A stretch of DNA of 64,000 nt from Candidatus Saccharimonadota bacterium (GCA_030531645.1 JAUNNB010000003.1:1-64000), one strand, 5' to 3'. Shown: positions 16,124 through 24,510, counted from the first letter of the stretch. Numbers and translations are program-made. Notes: generated by a model not told the origin, from the letters alone.

Positions 16124-18601
16124 TTATTTAATACTTTCTACTTTGCTCATTATATCAGAAATCTCCTCTGATGTCATGGTCTTCTTCGTGTTTGCAAAGG
16201 TGAGACGGAAGCTTAAATTGGCTTTTTTAAGATTCGTTTCAGCTTTGTAGACCGAGACTGGCTCAAGACTATAAACAAGGTCTGGGGCCTCTTCGAGGAT
16301 GCCTTTGATGGCGCATTCGATATCGTAATATGGTTTTTCGGTTTCGATAGTAACATCGCGGGTAGTGGATGGGAATTTGCTGAAATTAAGTGAAATTTTA
16401 TCTGAACGATTGGCTCTCGTGAGCGAGTCGAGGCTGATTTCGAAAACGGAAACGGTATCTTCGAGTTTGAACTTCTTAGCAACGGAACGCTTGATTTCAC
16501 CAATGTAGCCGAGCGGAACAACTTGCATATTGTCTTCGGTGCGGATGAAGACTGCCACATAACGAGAATCTTCGAGATAAGCAGGCTTCTGGAAGCCTTT
16601 GACATCCTTGATGACATTGTTATCGCCAGCGTGATCATACGAAATGAAGAGTTGCTTGATATGAAGAGCCTCGACGAGGTTTTTGAAGTAGGCCATAGCT
16701 TGGTAGAAATCGCCGGTCGTGACAAGTGCGAGGCGGTTTTCGATGGCTGGCGTGCCATGGCTATCGGCGCCTTCTGGTGTCAAAATGTTTTCGAGGCCGA
16801 GAGATTTTTGGCTGGTCTGGTTCATCTCGTAGAGGGTGAAATCGCTGAAGCCAGCCTTCAAATTGTCGTGGACTTTTTCAAGAAGTGATGGCGTGATGCT
16901 CTGGCGGAAGACCTGAAGTTCTGGCGAAATGGAGTTAACGATTTCGTAGGAATCTTCAACGTCTTCGCCGGCTTTTTCCTGAAGAGCCTTGGAAACGAAT
17001 GAATAAGTTAGAGTTTCGTGAGCATTAAGTTCATCGCTAAGGACACCGCGAATTTCGCGTTTCAAATCGAAGAGCTGGTTACGTTCGGCACCAATCATTG
17101 GCTTCAATGGAAGGGTCGGAGTGATATTGTCGTAACCATTCAAGCGACCAACTTCCTCGATGATGTCTTCCTTGATATGAATATCGGTGCGCCAAAGTGG
17201 AGCGGTGACGGTGAATTCGCCATCGACAGTGAAGCCGACATTTTCGAGCGTAGACTTCACGACACTAGCAGAATAATCAGAGCCGAGAAGTGAATTAATA
17301 TCGTCTAGGCTGAGTGTGATTTTTTCAGGCTTAGTATTGAAACCTGGAGCATCGTCTTCGTATGAGCTAACTTCGCCATGAAGTTTTTCGATACAGTATG
17401 CGAGAGCTGGGCGAGTGCCAACAGCAGGCTGACCTTTAGTGAAACGAGTAATAGCTTCGGAGAAGATGCCGTGAGCCATTTGAGTTTTGCGCTCGTTATA
17501 AAGACTGAATGTAGCGGATTCCAAAATCACACGATGGGTATCGGCATCGATTTCGGTAGATTCACCACCCATAGCGCCGGCGAGGGCGACTGGAATGTTG
17601 TTGGATGTGATAATGATATCATCGTGATTCAAATCGATGGTTTTGCCATCAAGAAGTTTCAAGGTTTCTTTGTCTTCGGCAAGGCGGACACCAATTTTTG
17701 GATTCTTGCCACCGCCCACGGCGACGAATTTATCGTAGTCGAAAGCATGAAGTGGTTGGCCAGTCATAAGCATGACAATATTGGTGGCGTCGACGATTTT
17801 TGAAATGGCGCGCATACCGGATTTAGCAAGGAAGATGGCATCGGCTGTGAGATATTTCTCAGCTTCGAGTGCATCTTTCGTTTCAAAAATAGCAGCGGTG
17901 TAGCGGGCGCAAAGTTCGGAATCTGCGATTTCAATGCTGAAGTCGTTGGAAGATTTTTCGAGTGATTTTAACTTGGCATCGAGTTCACTTGAAAAGATTT
18001 CTGGCTCCTCAAATTTGATGCCGAGAATACCAGCGACTTCGCGAGCAAAGCCAATGAGACCGAAGGTATCTGGACGATGAGTCAAAGACTTGTTTTCAAT
18101 ATCGAGAATAACATCGTCGAGGTCGAAAACTTCCTTAAGTGGTGTGCCTGGAGCGATATTCAACTTCGGATCAATCTCGGCAATCTTGGAGTGCTCGGTG
18201 TCGAAACCAAGTTCATCTGGACCAGCAAGCATACCATAGGAATCATAGCCACGAAGTGGGCGCATAGTGATTTCAAAATGTTCGTCATCCCAAGTGGATG
18301 GAACGATGGCGCCTGGTGCAATCCAAACTGCAAACATACCGGCGTGGACATTAGGTGCGCCGCACACGACTTGAACCGGCTCTGATTTACCAGCGTCGAT
18401 CTGGCAAAGATGAAGGTGTGTGCCTTCGATATCTTCAGCAGAAATAACTTTTACAACGAAAATGTTTTCGTAACGCTCGGACCAGTCGATAGTTCCCTCG
18501 ACTTCGACTAGGCGAGAGCCGATAAGTTTGACAAGCTCGTCGGTAGTGATGTCGGCTGGAATTTGAACGAGTTTTTTGATTTCATTTAACGATACTAACA
18601 T
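16124..18601 (-). CDS. pheT: Phenylalanine-tRNA ligase beta subunit
   Basis: Beta chain of the (alpha-beta)2 enzyme that charges tRNA-Phe. 825 aa with the expected order: EMAP-type tRNA-binding domain (about 40-155, VQVVCGAPNV), B3/B4 editing region, B5 domain, catalytic-like core and C-terminal FDX-ACB domain (about 735-825, FSKFPSTTRDVTIE and a final LSFRLTFANTKKTMTSEE). Slightly longer than the usual ~800 aa. Its ATG shares one base with the pheS stop (TAATG), the standard coupled pheST order. Confidence 0.97.
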   Translation of the reverse strand: MLVSLNEIKKLVQIPADITTDELVKLIGSRLVEVEGTIDWSERYENIFVVKVISAEDIEGTHLHLCQIDAGKSEPVQVVCGAPNVHAGMFAVWIAPGAIVPSTWDDEHFEITMRPLRGYDSYGMLAGPDELGFDTEHSKIAEIDPKLNIAPGTPLKEVFDLDDVILDIENKSLTHRPDTFGLIGFAREVAGILGIKFEEPEIFSSELDAKLKSLEKSSNDFSIEIADSELCARYTAAIFETKDALEAEKYLTADAIFLAKSGMRAISKIVDATNIVMLMTGQPLHAFDYDKFVAVGGGKNPKIGVRLAEDKETLKLLDGKTIDLNHDDIIITSNNIPVALAGAMGGESTEIDADTHRVILESATFSLYNERKTQMAHGIFSEAITRFTKGQPAVGTRPALAYCIEKLHGEVSSYEDDAPGFNTKPEKITLSLDDINSLLGSDYSASVVKSTLENVGFTVDGEFTVTAPLWRTDIHIKEDIIEEVGRLNGYDNITPTLPLKPMIGAERNQLFDLKREIRGVLSDELNAHETLTYSFVSKALQEKAGEDVEDSYEIVNSISPELQVFRQSITPSLLEKVHDNLKAGFSDFTLYEMNQTSQKSLGLENILTPEGADSHGTPAIENRLALVTTGDFYQAMAYFKNLVEALHIKQLFISYDHAGDNNVIKDVKGFQKPAYLEDSRYVAVFIRTEDNMQVVPLGYIGEIKRSVAKKFKLEDTVSVFEISLDSLTRANRSDKISLNFSKFPSTTRDVTIETEKPYYDIECAIKGILEEAPDLVYSLEPVSVYKAETNLKKANLSFRLTFANTKKTMTSEEISDIMSKVESIK

Positions 18602-19542
18602 TAGAATTCCTCCAAGAATTTAAGGTTGCCGGATTCGAAATGGCGAACATCAGTGAGGCCATATTTCATCATAGCGAGGCGATCGATACCGCCGCCCCAA
18701 GCGAAGCCTTTGTATTCGTCTGGATTGATGCCAGCGGCTTTCAAGACATTTGGATGAATCATACCACAGCCGAGAAGCTCGAGCCAACCATCACCCTTAC
18801 CACCGAGTGATTTTGGTTTTTCGATAAGAAGTTCAAAGCTCGGCTCGGTGAATGGGAAATAACCTGGCTGAGTTTTGATGCGGAGATCTTGGCCGTAATA
18901 AGTGCTGAAGAAATGTTTGAAGATGCCCAAGAGATTTCCCATAGTAGCATCCTTGGAAACATAGATACCCTCACACTGATAGAAAGTGTGTTCGTGGGTA
19001 GCGTCGACATCCTCATTGCGGAAAACGCGGCCTGGAACAACGACAGCGATAGGGAGACCTTTTTCGAGATTTTCTTTGTATTTGACGAGTGCACGGTTTT
19101 GCATGGTTGAAGTATGAGCAGGCGGGATAAAACCTTCTTTGGTGCGGAAGGTATCGTAGCCATCACGAGCTGGGTGGCCTTTGTGGAAATTGAGAGAGTC
19201 GAACATATGGAACTCATCATCGAGCTGGCGTGGTTCGAGGACAGCAAAGCCCATAGACTGGTAAATATCAACAACGCGGTCGAGTTCGGTCATGAGCGGA
19301 TGCTTGGAACCCTTCTTGAAAGTTGGGATTGGGCTGTTTGGCGCAGCCGGTGCGGAAAGGTCGAGCGGTTCGAGATTATCGGACTCACTAGCAGCTTCCG
19401 CCTCTTCGATTTTCTTTAAAATTGCCTGCTTTTTCTTGTTCATTTCAACGCCAAAATTTTTGCGCTCCTCAGGCGGGAGAGTTTTGATTTTCGCATACTC
19501 GGCGTTGAGAGCTTTAAGCTCCTTCTTCAACTCTTCTAACAT
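18601..19542 (-). CDS. pheS: Phenylalanine-tRNA ligase alpha subunit
   Basis: Catalytic subunit. 313 aa: a short N-terminal helical hairpin (about 1-50, shorter than in E. coli), then class II motifs: motif 1 near HPLMTELDRVVDIYQSMGF, motif 2 with PGRVFRNEDVDATHEHTFYQCEG (given here in two known pieces, about 170-192) and motif 3 GFAWGGGIDRLAMMKYG. The truncated N-terminal coiled coil, normally used for tRNA contacts, and a Pro/Ala-rich linker are notable. TATAAT (19550-19555) ends 7 nt before the ATG with no Shine-Dalgarno, a leaderless start. Confidence 0.97.
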   Translation of the reverse strand: MLEELKKELKALNAEYAKIKTLPPEERKNFGVEMNKKKQAILKKIEEAEAASESDNLEPLDLSAPAAPNSPIPTFKKGSKHPLMTELDRVVDIYQSMGFAVLEPRQLDDEFHMFDSLNFHKGHPARDGYDTFRTKEGFIPPAHTSTMQNRALVKYKENLEKGLPIAVVVPGRVFRNEDVDATHEHTFYQCEGIYVSKDATMGNLLGIFKHFFSTYYGQDLRIKTQPGYFPFTEPSFELLIEKPKSLGGKGDGWLELLGCGMIHPNVLKAAGINPDEYKGFAWGGGIDRLAMMKYGLTDVRHFESGNLKFLEEF

Positions 19543-19624
19543 ATCTGTTATTATAACACACTTTCCCTGATACGAAAAGTTAAGAGTTGTGCTATAATAT
19601 TATCTAATTACGCTAAAAAATAAT

Positions 19625-20179
19625 ATGGCAAAAAAGAAATATTTAAAGTGTGCAAAGTGTGAATTTGAGAATCGCGTGACGGCGAATTATTGTTATAAAT
19701 GCGGTAAAAAATTTACCAAGAAAGAAAAGGAAGAGGCCTACGAAGGAACTCTGACTGGAAAAATCGATACGGCGGACACATTTCTTAATAAACTGGATAT
19801 CCGCAACCATATTTTGTTTAAAATTGCGACGGTTTTAGTAATTCTGGCAAGTGGATTTTGGTATGCCATAGCGTATGGTTTGAAATTTAGAATTCTTGAA
19901 AGCAATATTTATTCGATTCAGTATTATGAACCAGCGCAGGAATATTATCTGCTGACAGATGAGGATGCGATTGATGTGGGGCTTTATATTCCGGGGCGCG
20001 AGCAGTCTGTTAAAGTTGCGCTTGTTAATCAAAACAATGAGTTGATTTCGGAAAAAGAAATCAGCAGCGAGGATAGTGTTAGGCTAAATAGTAATATTGA
20101 AGGACATTATTATATTTTGACGCATGGCGACGAGCAACTCAAAGTGATTGTGGCGAGGGAGGCAAAAGATGGACAATAA
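19625..20179 (+). CDS. Zinc-ribbon membrane protein, 184 aa
   Basis: Unknown function. N-terminal four-Cys zinc ribbon (CAKCEFENRVTANYCYKC, about 9-26) preceded and followed by Lys-rich stretches, one membrane segment (about 63-85, FKIATVLVILASGFWYAIAYG) and a ~95-residue outer domain with beta-strand pattern. The downstream gene has the same plan and overlaps it by 11 nt, so the two proteins probably work together. A TATAAT element lies ~24 nt upstream of the ATG and a divergent leaderless promoter serves pheS. Confidence 0.78.
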   Translation: MAKKKYLKCAKCEFENRVTANYCYKCGKKFTKKEKEEAYEGTLTGKIDTADTFLNKLDIRNHILFKIATVLVILASGFWYAIAYGLKFRILESNIYSIQYYEPAQEYYLLTDEDAIDVGLYIPGREQSVKVALVNQNNELISEKEISSEDSVRLNSNIEGHYYILTHGDEQLKVIVAREAKDGQ

Positions 20180-20972
20180 AACTGAAGTGGTTTATTGCAC
20201 ATATTGCGGCGCGGAAAATGATGCGAGCCGCAAAACTTGCAAAGAATGCGGAAAAGAAATGCTCGGCAAGGATCACCTCGTGCGCAATTTTGCCAAGAAA
20301 AAGGCGTTAGACAAAGCGAGCGATAATTTACTTAGCCATATTTTCGATTTTCTTAGAAACCACTTGTATGGAACTTTGTTGTCATTTTCCGTTGTGGTGA
20401 CTGGCGCAACGATTTTGGCGGTGAACAATGCAGAAGCGGCGAAGGTTGTGAAAGAAAGACCGCAGGTGGTTTACGCAGAAACCGTAGCAGAAACTGATGA
20501 GCCAGATAAAGCTGTTGAATCAGTAGAAAAACCAGAAGAAAAGGAAGATGAACCTGAGGCTGCTACCGATGAGCCATCGATAGATTCAGAACCAAGTCAG
20601 GCTCCCGCATCGACTCCGTCCCAAACGCCAACTCCTACGCCTACGCCAACACCAACTCCAGAACCGACAATCTCGATTCGCGCTGGCGACCAGCCAACTG
20701 GATATTACTATGTGGCATCAACCGTGCGAAACTATCCGTCCCAGCCTTTGGCTTGGAAGCAAGATGGTTTCCATTATGTTTACAACGACAAGAGTGTCTG
20801 TGATGCACAAGAATCGGCGGCTTGGGCGACGAATAGCACTAAGTATGATATTGTGACTGGATTAATTACCACATGTGCTTGCGTGGAAGTGATTAAAGAC
20901 CAGGCGGCGACAACTTCGTATTGGGCTCTGACATTCCAGGATGATTCGGGCAATTTCTATAGGGTAGATTAA
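20169..20972 (+). CDS. Zinc-ribbon membrane protein with Pro-Thr linker
   Basis: 267 aa from the ATG at 20169, which has GAGGGAGG seven bases upstream inside the preceding gene; an in-frame ATG 21 nt earlier lacks this. A four-Cys ribbon (CTYCGAENDASRKTCKEC, about 10-27), a basic linker, one membrane helix (about 70-92), an acidic segment, a (TP)n linker with about eight Thr-Pro pairs, and a ~85-residue C-terminal domain with Cys residues. The outer domain after the stiff linker may bind a surface ligand. Organisation mirrors the upstream gene. Confidence 0.8.
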   Translation: MDNKTEVVYCTYCGAENDASRKTCKECGKEMLGKDHLVRNFAKKKALDKASDNLLSHIFDFLRNHLYGTLLSFSVVVTGATILAVNNAEAAKVVKERPQVVYAETVAETDEPDKAVESVEKPEEKEDEPEAATDEPSIDSEPSQAPASTPSQTPTPTPTPTPTPEPTISIRAGDQPTGYYYVASTVRNYPSQPLAWKQDGFHYVYNDKSVCDAQESAAWATNSTKYDIVTGLITTCACVEVIKDQAATTSYWALTFQDDSGNFYRVD

Positions 20973-20980
20973 ACAAAAAA

Positions 20981-21056
20981 TGGAGCCGTTGACTGGGGTC
21001 GAACCAGCGACCTGCTCGTTACGAATGAGCTGCTCTGCCAACTGAGCTACAACGGC
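20981..21056 (-). tRNA. tRNA-Thr (anticodon CGU)
   Basis: Reverse-strand cloverleaf starting GCCGTTGTAGCTCAG, anticodon loop TTCGTAA (CGU), T-arm GGTTCGACC, encoded CCA. The anticodon stem has an A31-C39 mismatch, as in the tRNA-His of this window. Confidence 0.92.
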
Positions 21057-21067
21057 ATACCAGATAT

Positions 21068-21097
21068 AGTATAACAAAAAACTTGCCCTCGGGCAAG
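21068..21097 (-). terminator. Terminator of tRNA-Asp overlapping the tRNA-Thr promoter
   Basis: Reverse-strand hairpin CTTGCCC-GA-GGGCAAG (21082-21097) followed by a T-run (21076-21081) ends the tRNA-Asp transcript. The same hairpin arm supplies TTGCCC (21091-21096) as a -35 box, 17 nt before TATACT (21068-21073), for tRNA-Thr. Confidence 0.7.
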
Positions 21098-21105
21098 ATT
21101 CTCTG

Positions 21106-21182
21106 TGGCGGATCCGACGAGACTCGAACTCGCGACCTCTGCCGTGACAGGGCAGCGCTCTAACCAACTGAGCTACGAATCC
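21106..21182 (-). tRNA. tRNA-Asp (anticodon GUC)
   Basis: Reverse-strand cloverleaf starting GGATTCGTAGCTCAG, anticodon stem-loop CTGCC-CTGTCAC-GGCAG (GUC), T-arm GAGTTCGAGTCTC, encoded CCA. 77 nt. Confidence 0.95.
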
Positions 21183-21191
21183 ACTCTTTAC

Positions 21192-21220
21192 ATTATAACC
21201 GATATAAACTGATTTGTAAA
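21192..21220 (-). promoter_or_regulatory. Promoter of tRNA-Asp
   Basis: Reverse-strand TTTACA (21215-21220), 17-nt spacer, TATAAT (21192-21197), 9 nt before the tRNA 5' end. Confidence 0.85.
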
Positions 21221-21272
21221 GAGCCCATTTTCCACCCCTGTTCCTTCCCTGTAAAAATAAGCATAAAAAGTA

Positions 21273-21301
21273 TTGACTTTTTGGGCAAAGTGTGCTATAA
21301 T
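21273..21301 (+). promoter_or_regulatory. Promoter of the 148-aa protein gene
   Basis: TTGACT (21273-21278), 17-nt spacer, TATAAT (21296-21301). The preceding GCATAAAAA and the -35 flank match the promoter at 14191. The leader of about 45 nt ends in GGGGG before the ATG. Confidence 0.85.
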
Positions 21302-21350
21302 ATAAGCATAAGCACCTTACAAATAATCTAGCAGTCAAGGGGGTACGCGT

Positions 21351-21797
21351 ATGTGTATGACAGCAAAACAACCAATTAAGCTTAGTAAATATTCTTTATC
21401 AGAGGTCTACGCAAAAGCGCTCAGAACTTATCTGAGTATTTGCGCCGATTACGAAAGGCTCACAAGCCTCAATCCGACGGATGAGGAGCGGGCTATCGTG
21501 ATGAAGGAGAAATCGTTATCTGAACTGATATTGATCTTATCTTGCCCTAGTGGTTCGAACACCGAATTTGCACGGTGGACAAACGATATCAGGCCTTGCC
21601 TGCTTGGGAAGATAGAAGATAGCGCAAAGACGGCTGAATTTCGGGAGTTCTTCCGCAGGAAGATTGAAGATATGTGGGCGAAACACGAACACTACACAAT
21701 CCTGGAGATCTATAATGCCTACAAGCGCGAGCGCAAATCAGAAATCGAACTCGACGACGAGCTTGAGAAACTCATTAAAGAATTAAACTTAGCATAA
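21351..21797 (+). CDS. Hypothetical protein, 148 aa
   Basis: No family recognised. Soluble, charged and mostly alpha-helical by composition, with no membrane segment; the C-terminal third is strongly charged (RKIEDMWAKHEHYTILEI, then KRERKSEIELDDELEKL). The ATG at 21351 has GGGGG about 8 nt upstream; a second in-frame ATG two codons later is possible. It is a monocistronic unit with a leadered promoter and its own terminator, like the genes at 14285, 52056 and 60452. Confidence 0.75.
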   Translation: MCMTAKQPIKLSKYSLSEVYAKALRTYLSICADYERLTSLNPTDEERAIVMKEKSLSELILILSCPSGSNTEFARWTNDIRPCLLGKIEDSAKTAEFREFFRRKIEDMWAKHEHYTILEIYNAYKRERKSEIELDDELEKLIKELNLA

Positions 21798-21825
21798 TTA
21801 CAATTGAATATTCGGCTTTTAGCCA

Positions 21826-21856
21826 AATCACCCCAGCTTGGGGCGATTATTTTTTG
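21826..21856 (+). terminator. Terminator after the 148-aa protein gene
   Basis: AATCACCCCA-GCT-TGGGGCGATT followed by a T-rich run. It overlaps the stop codon of the convergent YgjV-like gene. Confidence 0.85.
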
Positions 21857-22464
21857 CGTTTTTTGGGCGTTGGTTTTTTGGCGGTCGATTTTTTCGTAGA
21901 TTTTTTGCGAGCTTTTAAGCGCTTCTGTTCCTTCAACATACGTTGTTCTTTGCGATAACGATACACACCGGCAAGGCCGCCGAGAAGATCTACGGCATTG
22001 AGCAAAAGACCGACATAGGCGTGTTCGAAAATATCATAAATGATGCCGGAAATACCCGTGAAGATGAGTGCGCCTTTGATCTTATGGACTTTGCTTTGAC
22101 AGATGGCAGCGGAATAAATAAGGACGTTGAGGACCGGCAGGACATCGTAAAAATGATGGACGAACGGAATGTTGGAAACGACTAGGACTGTAGCGAAAAT
22201 AAGGAAGATGCCAAATGGAACTTTGTTTTTATAACGGCTAAAAACGACGTTGCGGAGGATGGCAATGACACAACAAATAATACCCGTGTAGGCGCCGAGC
22301 AAAAGGTATTGCAAGACGCAAAGAGCGTTGGATAGTGCGTTGCAAACTAGGATGTATTTGCGATCTTTTTGGAAGGCGTGGACGATGGCGAGTAGAACGA
22401 CGAAGCCACCTACGATTTGAGCTAGGATGAACGCGGTTTCGCTAGACAAAAATGACCCACTCAT
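21847..22464 (-). CDS. YgjV-family inner membrane protein
   Basis: 205 aa with about six hydrophobic helices from residue 8 to 165 and a pattern typical of the YgjV (Imp-YgjV) family: short cytoplasmic loops, a QYLLLGAYTG motif near 52-61 and a repeat of FGIFLIFATVLVV-type helices. Family function is unknown. The C-terminus is a ~35-residue Lys/Arg tail (KKSTKKSTAKKPTPKKRKK), longer and more basic than usual, which might contact nucleic acid or lipid head groups. Its ATG overlaps the stop of the foldase-like gene (TAATG). Confidence 0.8.
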   Translation of the reverse strand: MSGSFLSSETAFILAQIVGGFVVLLAIVHAFQKDRKYILVCNALSNALCVLQYLLLGAYTGIICCVIAILRNVVFSRYKNKVPFGIFLIFATVLVVSNIPFVHHFYDVLPVLNVLIYSAAICQSKVHKIKGALIFTGISGIIYDIFEHAYVGLLLNAVDLLGGLAGVYRYRKEQRMLKEQKRLKARKKSTKKSTAKKPTPKKRKK

Positions 22465-23501
22465 TATTTTTGCTCTGCTGGATTCTGCTCCAATTCTGTG
22501 TTAGTTTCTTCGACTTCGATTTTTTCTTCGACTTTATTGTCGTTGCGGAGGGCTTGAACGCGGGTATCAAATTCCTTGAACGGAACTTGGATGGAAGTGT
22601 AACTAACTTCGGTATCGGTCTTGTTGCCGAGAGTCACGAAATAATAGCCGGAACCAGAGTTGGATGTGAAACGACCGGAAGTTTTGCCCGGCTCGAGAGT
22701 CCTGGCCACAGTGGCGCGGCCGCCATCGATGTTCATAGCATCCACGAGACCACCCGTCTCCTCGAAGAGAACCTGGGAGCCCATTTCTTTGGCAATATCA
22801 CTCAAAGTTTTGCCAGAAGCAATGCGTTTTTCAACATCTACGGCAGTTGCTAGGGCAACGGAATCGATAACTTCGGAAACTTTCTGCTTGGCAAGAGCTA
22901 GGTAAACCATACGACGATATTCGCTCATAGAAAGGCCAAAGTTTTCCTGCAAGATGCGGCGGAATGTTTCTTCGGAGCGTTCAACACCACCAGCTTTACG
23001 GTGATTATTGATAGCATCGGTAATCTCGTTATCGGAGATAGTGATATGTAATTCCCTCATGAGCTTCAAGGCATAGGTATAATCTTCAGCCTCGGTTAAG
23101 GCTTGGCGTTTGTAGAAGGCGCGCATTGCGTCCATATCGGCGCTAGACGAAAGCAAATCTTCCTGCTGTTCGAGCGGAGTCATGGTAGAGCGATAAATCA
23201 TCAGATAGTCTGAATAGCGAACTGGTTCACCATCAATGGTAGCGACACGAACTGGGAGGACTTGCGTAACGCGATAGATGATATCGCTAGTATCTTGGGC
23301 TTTATAAAGTAAAACATAGCCGAGAGCACCAAGCGACACCAAAGCCAGAACGACAACAATTAAAGTCCAAATAACCACGCGGTGCTTGGCAAACTGCATC
23401 GGGTATTTATATTTACGGCCGTTGGAAAGGACTTCCTCACGGCGTTCTTCAACTTTTTGGCGTTCAGTTTTACGCTGCTCTTTTTTCTTCAAAATAGCCA
23501 T
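22464..23501 (-). CDS. SurA/PrsA-like foldase or parvulin-type isomerase, membrane anchored
   Basis: 345 aa: a Lys/Glu-rich cytoplasmic start (about 1-38), one membrane segment (about 43-68), a SurA-N-like helical chaperone region (about 85-225) and a weak parvulin-like domain (about 225-310) around GKTLSDIAKEMGS, LFEETGGLVDA and GYYFVTLGNK. The catalytic parvulin His pattern is not obvious, so isomerase activity is uncertain and a pure chaperone is possible. TATAAT ends 7 nt before the ATG (leaderless start). It is the promoter-proximal gene, with the YgjV gene overlapping its end. Confidence 0.78.
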   Translation of the reverse strand: MAILKKKEQRKTERQKVEERREEVLSNGRKYKYPMQFAKHRVVIWTLIVVVLALVSLGALGYVLLYKAQDTSDIIYRVTQVLPVRVATIDGEPVRYSDYLMIYRSTMTPLEQQEDLLSSSADMDAMRAFYKRQALTEAEDYTYALKLMRELHITISDNEITDAINNHRKAGGVERSEETFRRILQENFGLSMSEYRRMVYLALAKQKVSEVIDSVALATAVDVEKRIASGKTLSDIAKEMGSQVLFEETGGLVDAMNIDGGRATVARTLEPGKTSGRFTSNSGSGYYFVTLGNKTDTEVSYTSIQVPFKEFDTRVQALRNDNKVEEKIEVEETNTELEQNPAEQK

Positions 23502-23514
23502 TTATAATATTATA

Positions 23515-23997
23515 TCATGAGTTGGCGTTACGGATAGTCTCTTGGATGAGATCATTGATTCTTTCAGGATTTTTGACTTGTGAAATCACAAGATCGCCGA
23601 CTGAAGTTTGGATAAGGACTGTGCCGTAGTGAGAAATACCGGCGAAGAACCCAGGAATTTCATACGAAGTGTTTTGGATTTTGTCGATGCCAAGGTCCAC
23701 AACGGATTTCTTGAAAAAGCCTTTTTGAGAAATTTGGCGAATACGCTCGTTGGTAACGATAAAAATTGAAAAATACCAAAGCATGGTGGCATACATAAAG
23801 CCGATAAAGCCGACCACGAAGGCGATAACAAAAATCCAAAACATAGCGCTGTGGCCACGCCAAATTAACATCGGGCCAACGCCAATGAGGGTGCAAATAA
23901 TCCAAAAGATAATTCCCTTTTTGGCTGTACTGAAATGTCTTCTAAAAATAAATTGGACTTCTTCGTCTTCGTGTTGTCCGTCAAATGTTAAGCTCAT
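23515..23997 (-). CDS. Bacterial PH-domain membrane protein (YdbT/bPH2-like)
   Basis: 160 aa: two adjacent membrane helices (about 28-48 and 52-78) followed by a bacterial pleckstrin-like domain (about 78-158) with FIVTNERIRQISQKGFFKKSV and a VDLGIDKIQNTSYE strand, the usual bPH_2 signature. Cellular role is unknown in this family. TATAAT (24004-24009) ends 6 nt before the ATG, leaderless. Confidence 0.85.
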   Translation of the reverse strand: MSLTFDGQHEDEEVQFIFRRHFSTAKKGIIFWIICTLIGVGPMLIWRGHSAMFWIFVIAFVVGFIGFMYATMLWYFSIFIVTNERIRQISQKGFFKKSVVDLGIDKIQNTSYEIPGFFAGISHYGTVLIQTSVGDLVISQVKNPERINDLIQETIRNANS

Positions 23998-24009
23998 GGT
24001 TATATTATA

Positions 24010-24318
24010 TCAAAAATGGCAGTCCCATTGATATTTTTCGAGGTCGACTTTGTCGTTTACTACTTCGACGCCTTCAACTTCAAGACGGATTTTTTGTTCT
24101 TCACTACCGCCAAAACCGAACTCACAGGCAAGTTCGCCCTTGCTATTCACAACGCGATGGCATGGCACAATTCCCTCGTAAGGATTTCTGTGGAGTGCGT
24201 TGCCGACCGCACGCGAAGCGTTGGGCTTACCAATCAAAAAAGCAAGTTGGCCATAGGTCGCAACTTTGCCTTTTGGAATCTTCTTTGTAATTTCGTAGAC
24301 TTGATCTGAAAATGTCAT
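24010..24318 (-). CDS. MGMT/Ogt-type DNA alkyltransferase domain protein
   Basis: 102 aa, equal to the C-terminal DNA-binding/active-site domain of O6-alkylguanine-DNA alkyltransferase with no N-terminal domain: helix-turn-helix region KIPKGKVATYGQLAFLIGKP, the RAVGNALHRNP arginine-finger segment and the active-site motif PCHRVV. Because the Cys is present this is not a classical alkyltransferase-like (ATL) protein, in which it is replaced. It may remove O6-alkyl groups or act as a damage sensor. The ATG lies only 2 nt after the encoded CCA of tRNA-Gly(CCC), with no Shine-Dalgarno. Confidence 0.88.
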   Translation of the reverse strand: MTFSDQVYEITKKIPKGKVATYGQLAFLIGKPNASRAVGNALHRNPYEGIVPCHRVVNSKGELACEFGFGGSEEQKIRLEVEGVEVVNDKVDLEKYQWDCHF

Positions 24319-24320
24319 AA

Positions 24321-24395
24321 TGGTGCGAGTAGAGGGAGTCGGACCCTCGTCTCATCCTTGGGAAGGATACATAATAGCCGTTATACGATACTCGC
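24321..24395 (-). tRNA. tRNA-Gly (anticodon CCC)
   Basis: Reverse-strand cloverleaf starting GCGAGTATCGTATAACGG, anticodon loop TTCCCAA (CCC), encoded CCA. The next start codon begins 2 nt after the CCA. Confidence 0.92.
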
Positions 24396-24407
24396 AAATA
24401 AAATAAC

Positions 24408-24483
24408 TGGTAGCCCGGGCGGGAGTCGAACCCACAACCTCTTCCTTAGGACGGAATCGCTCTATCCATTGAGCTACCGAGCC
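24408..24483 (-). tRNA. tRNA-Arg (anticodon CCU)
   Basis: Reverse-strand cloverleaf starting GGCTCGGTAGCTCAATGG with anticodon loop GTCCTAA (CCU) and encoded CCA. G32 and wobble pairs in the acceptor stem are slightly unusual. No clear promoter precedes it, so it is likely read through from ndk. Confidence 0.9.
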
Positions 24484-24488
24484 ACAAT

Positions 24489-24504
24489 GGGGGCCGAGGC
24501 CCCC
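24489..24504 (-). other. G/C hairpin between ndk and tRNA-Arg
   Basis: Perfect GGGGGCC-TC-GGCCCCC with no U-run after it, 6 nt before the tRNA. More likely a processing or stability element than a terminator, consistent with an ndk-tRNA-tRNA-alkyltransferase transcript. Confidence 0.6.
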
Positions 24505-24510
24505 GTAATA

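Noticed and set aside
24489-24504. Intrinsic terminator after ndk
   Set aside because: The stem is strong but no U-run follows, and the tRNA-Arg downstream has no clear promoter.
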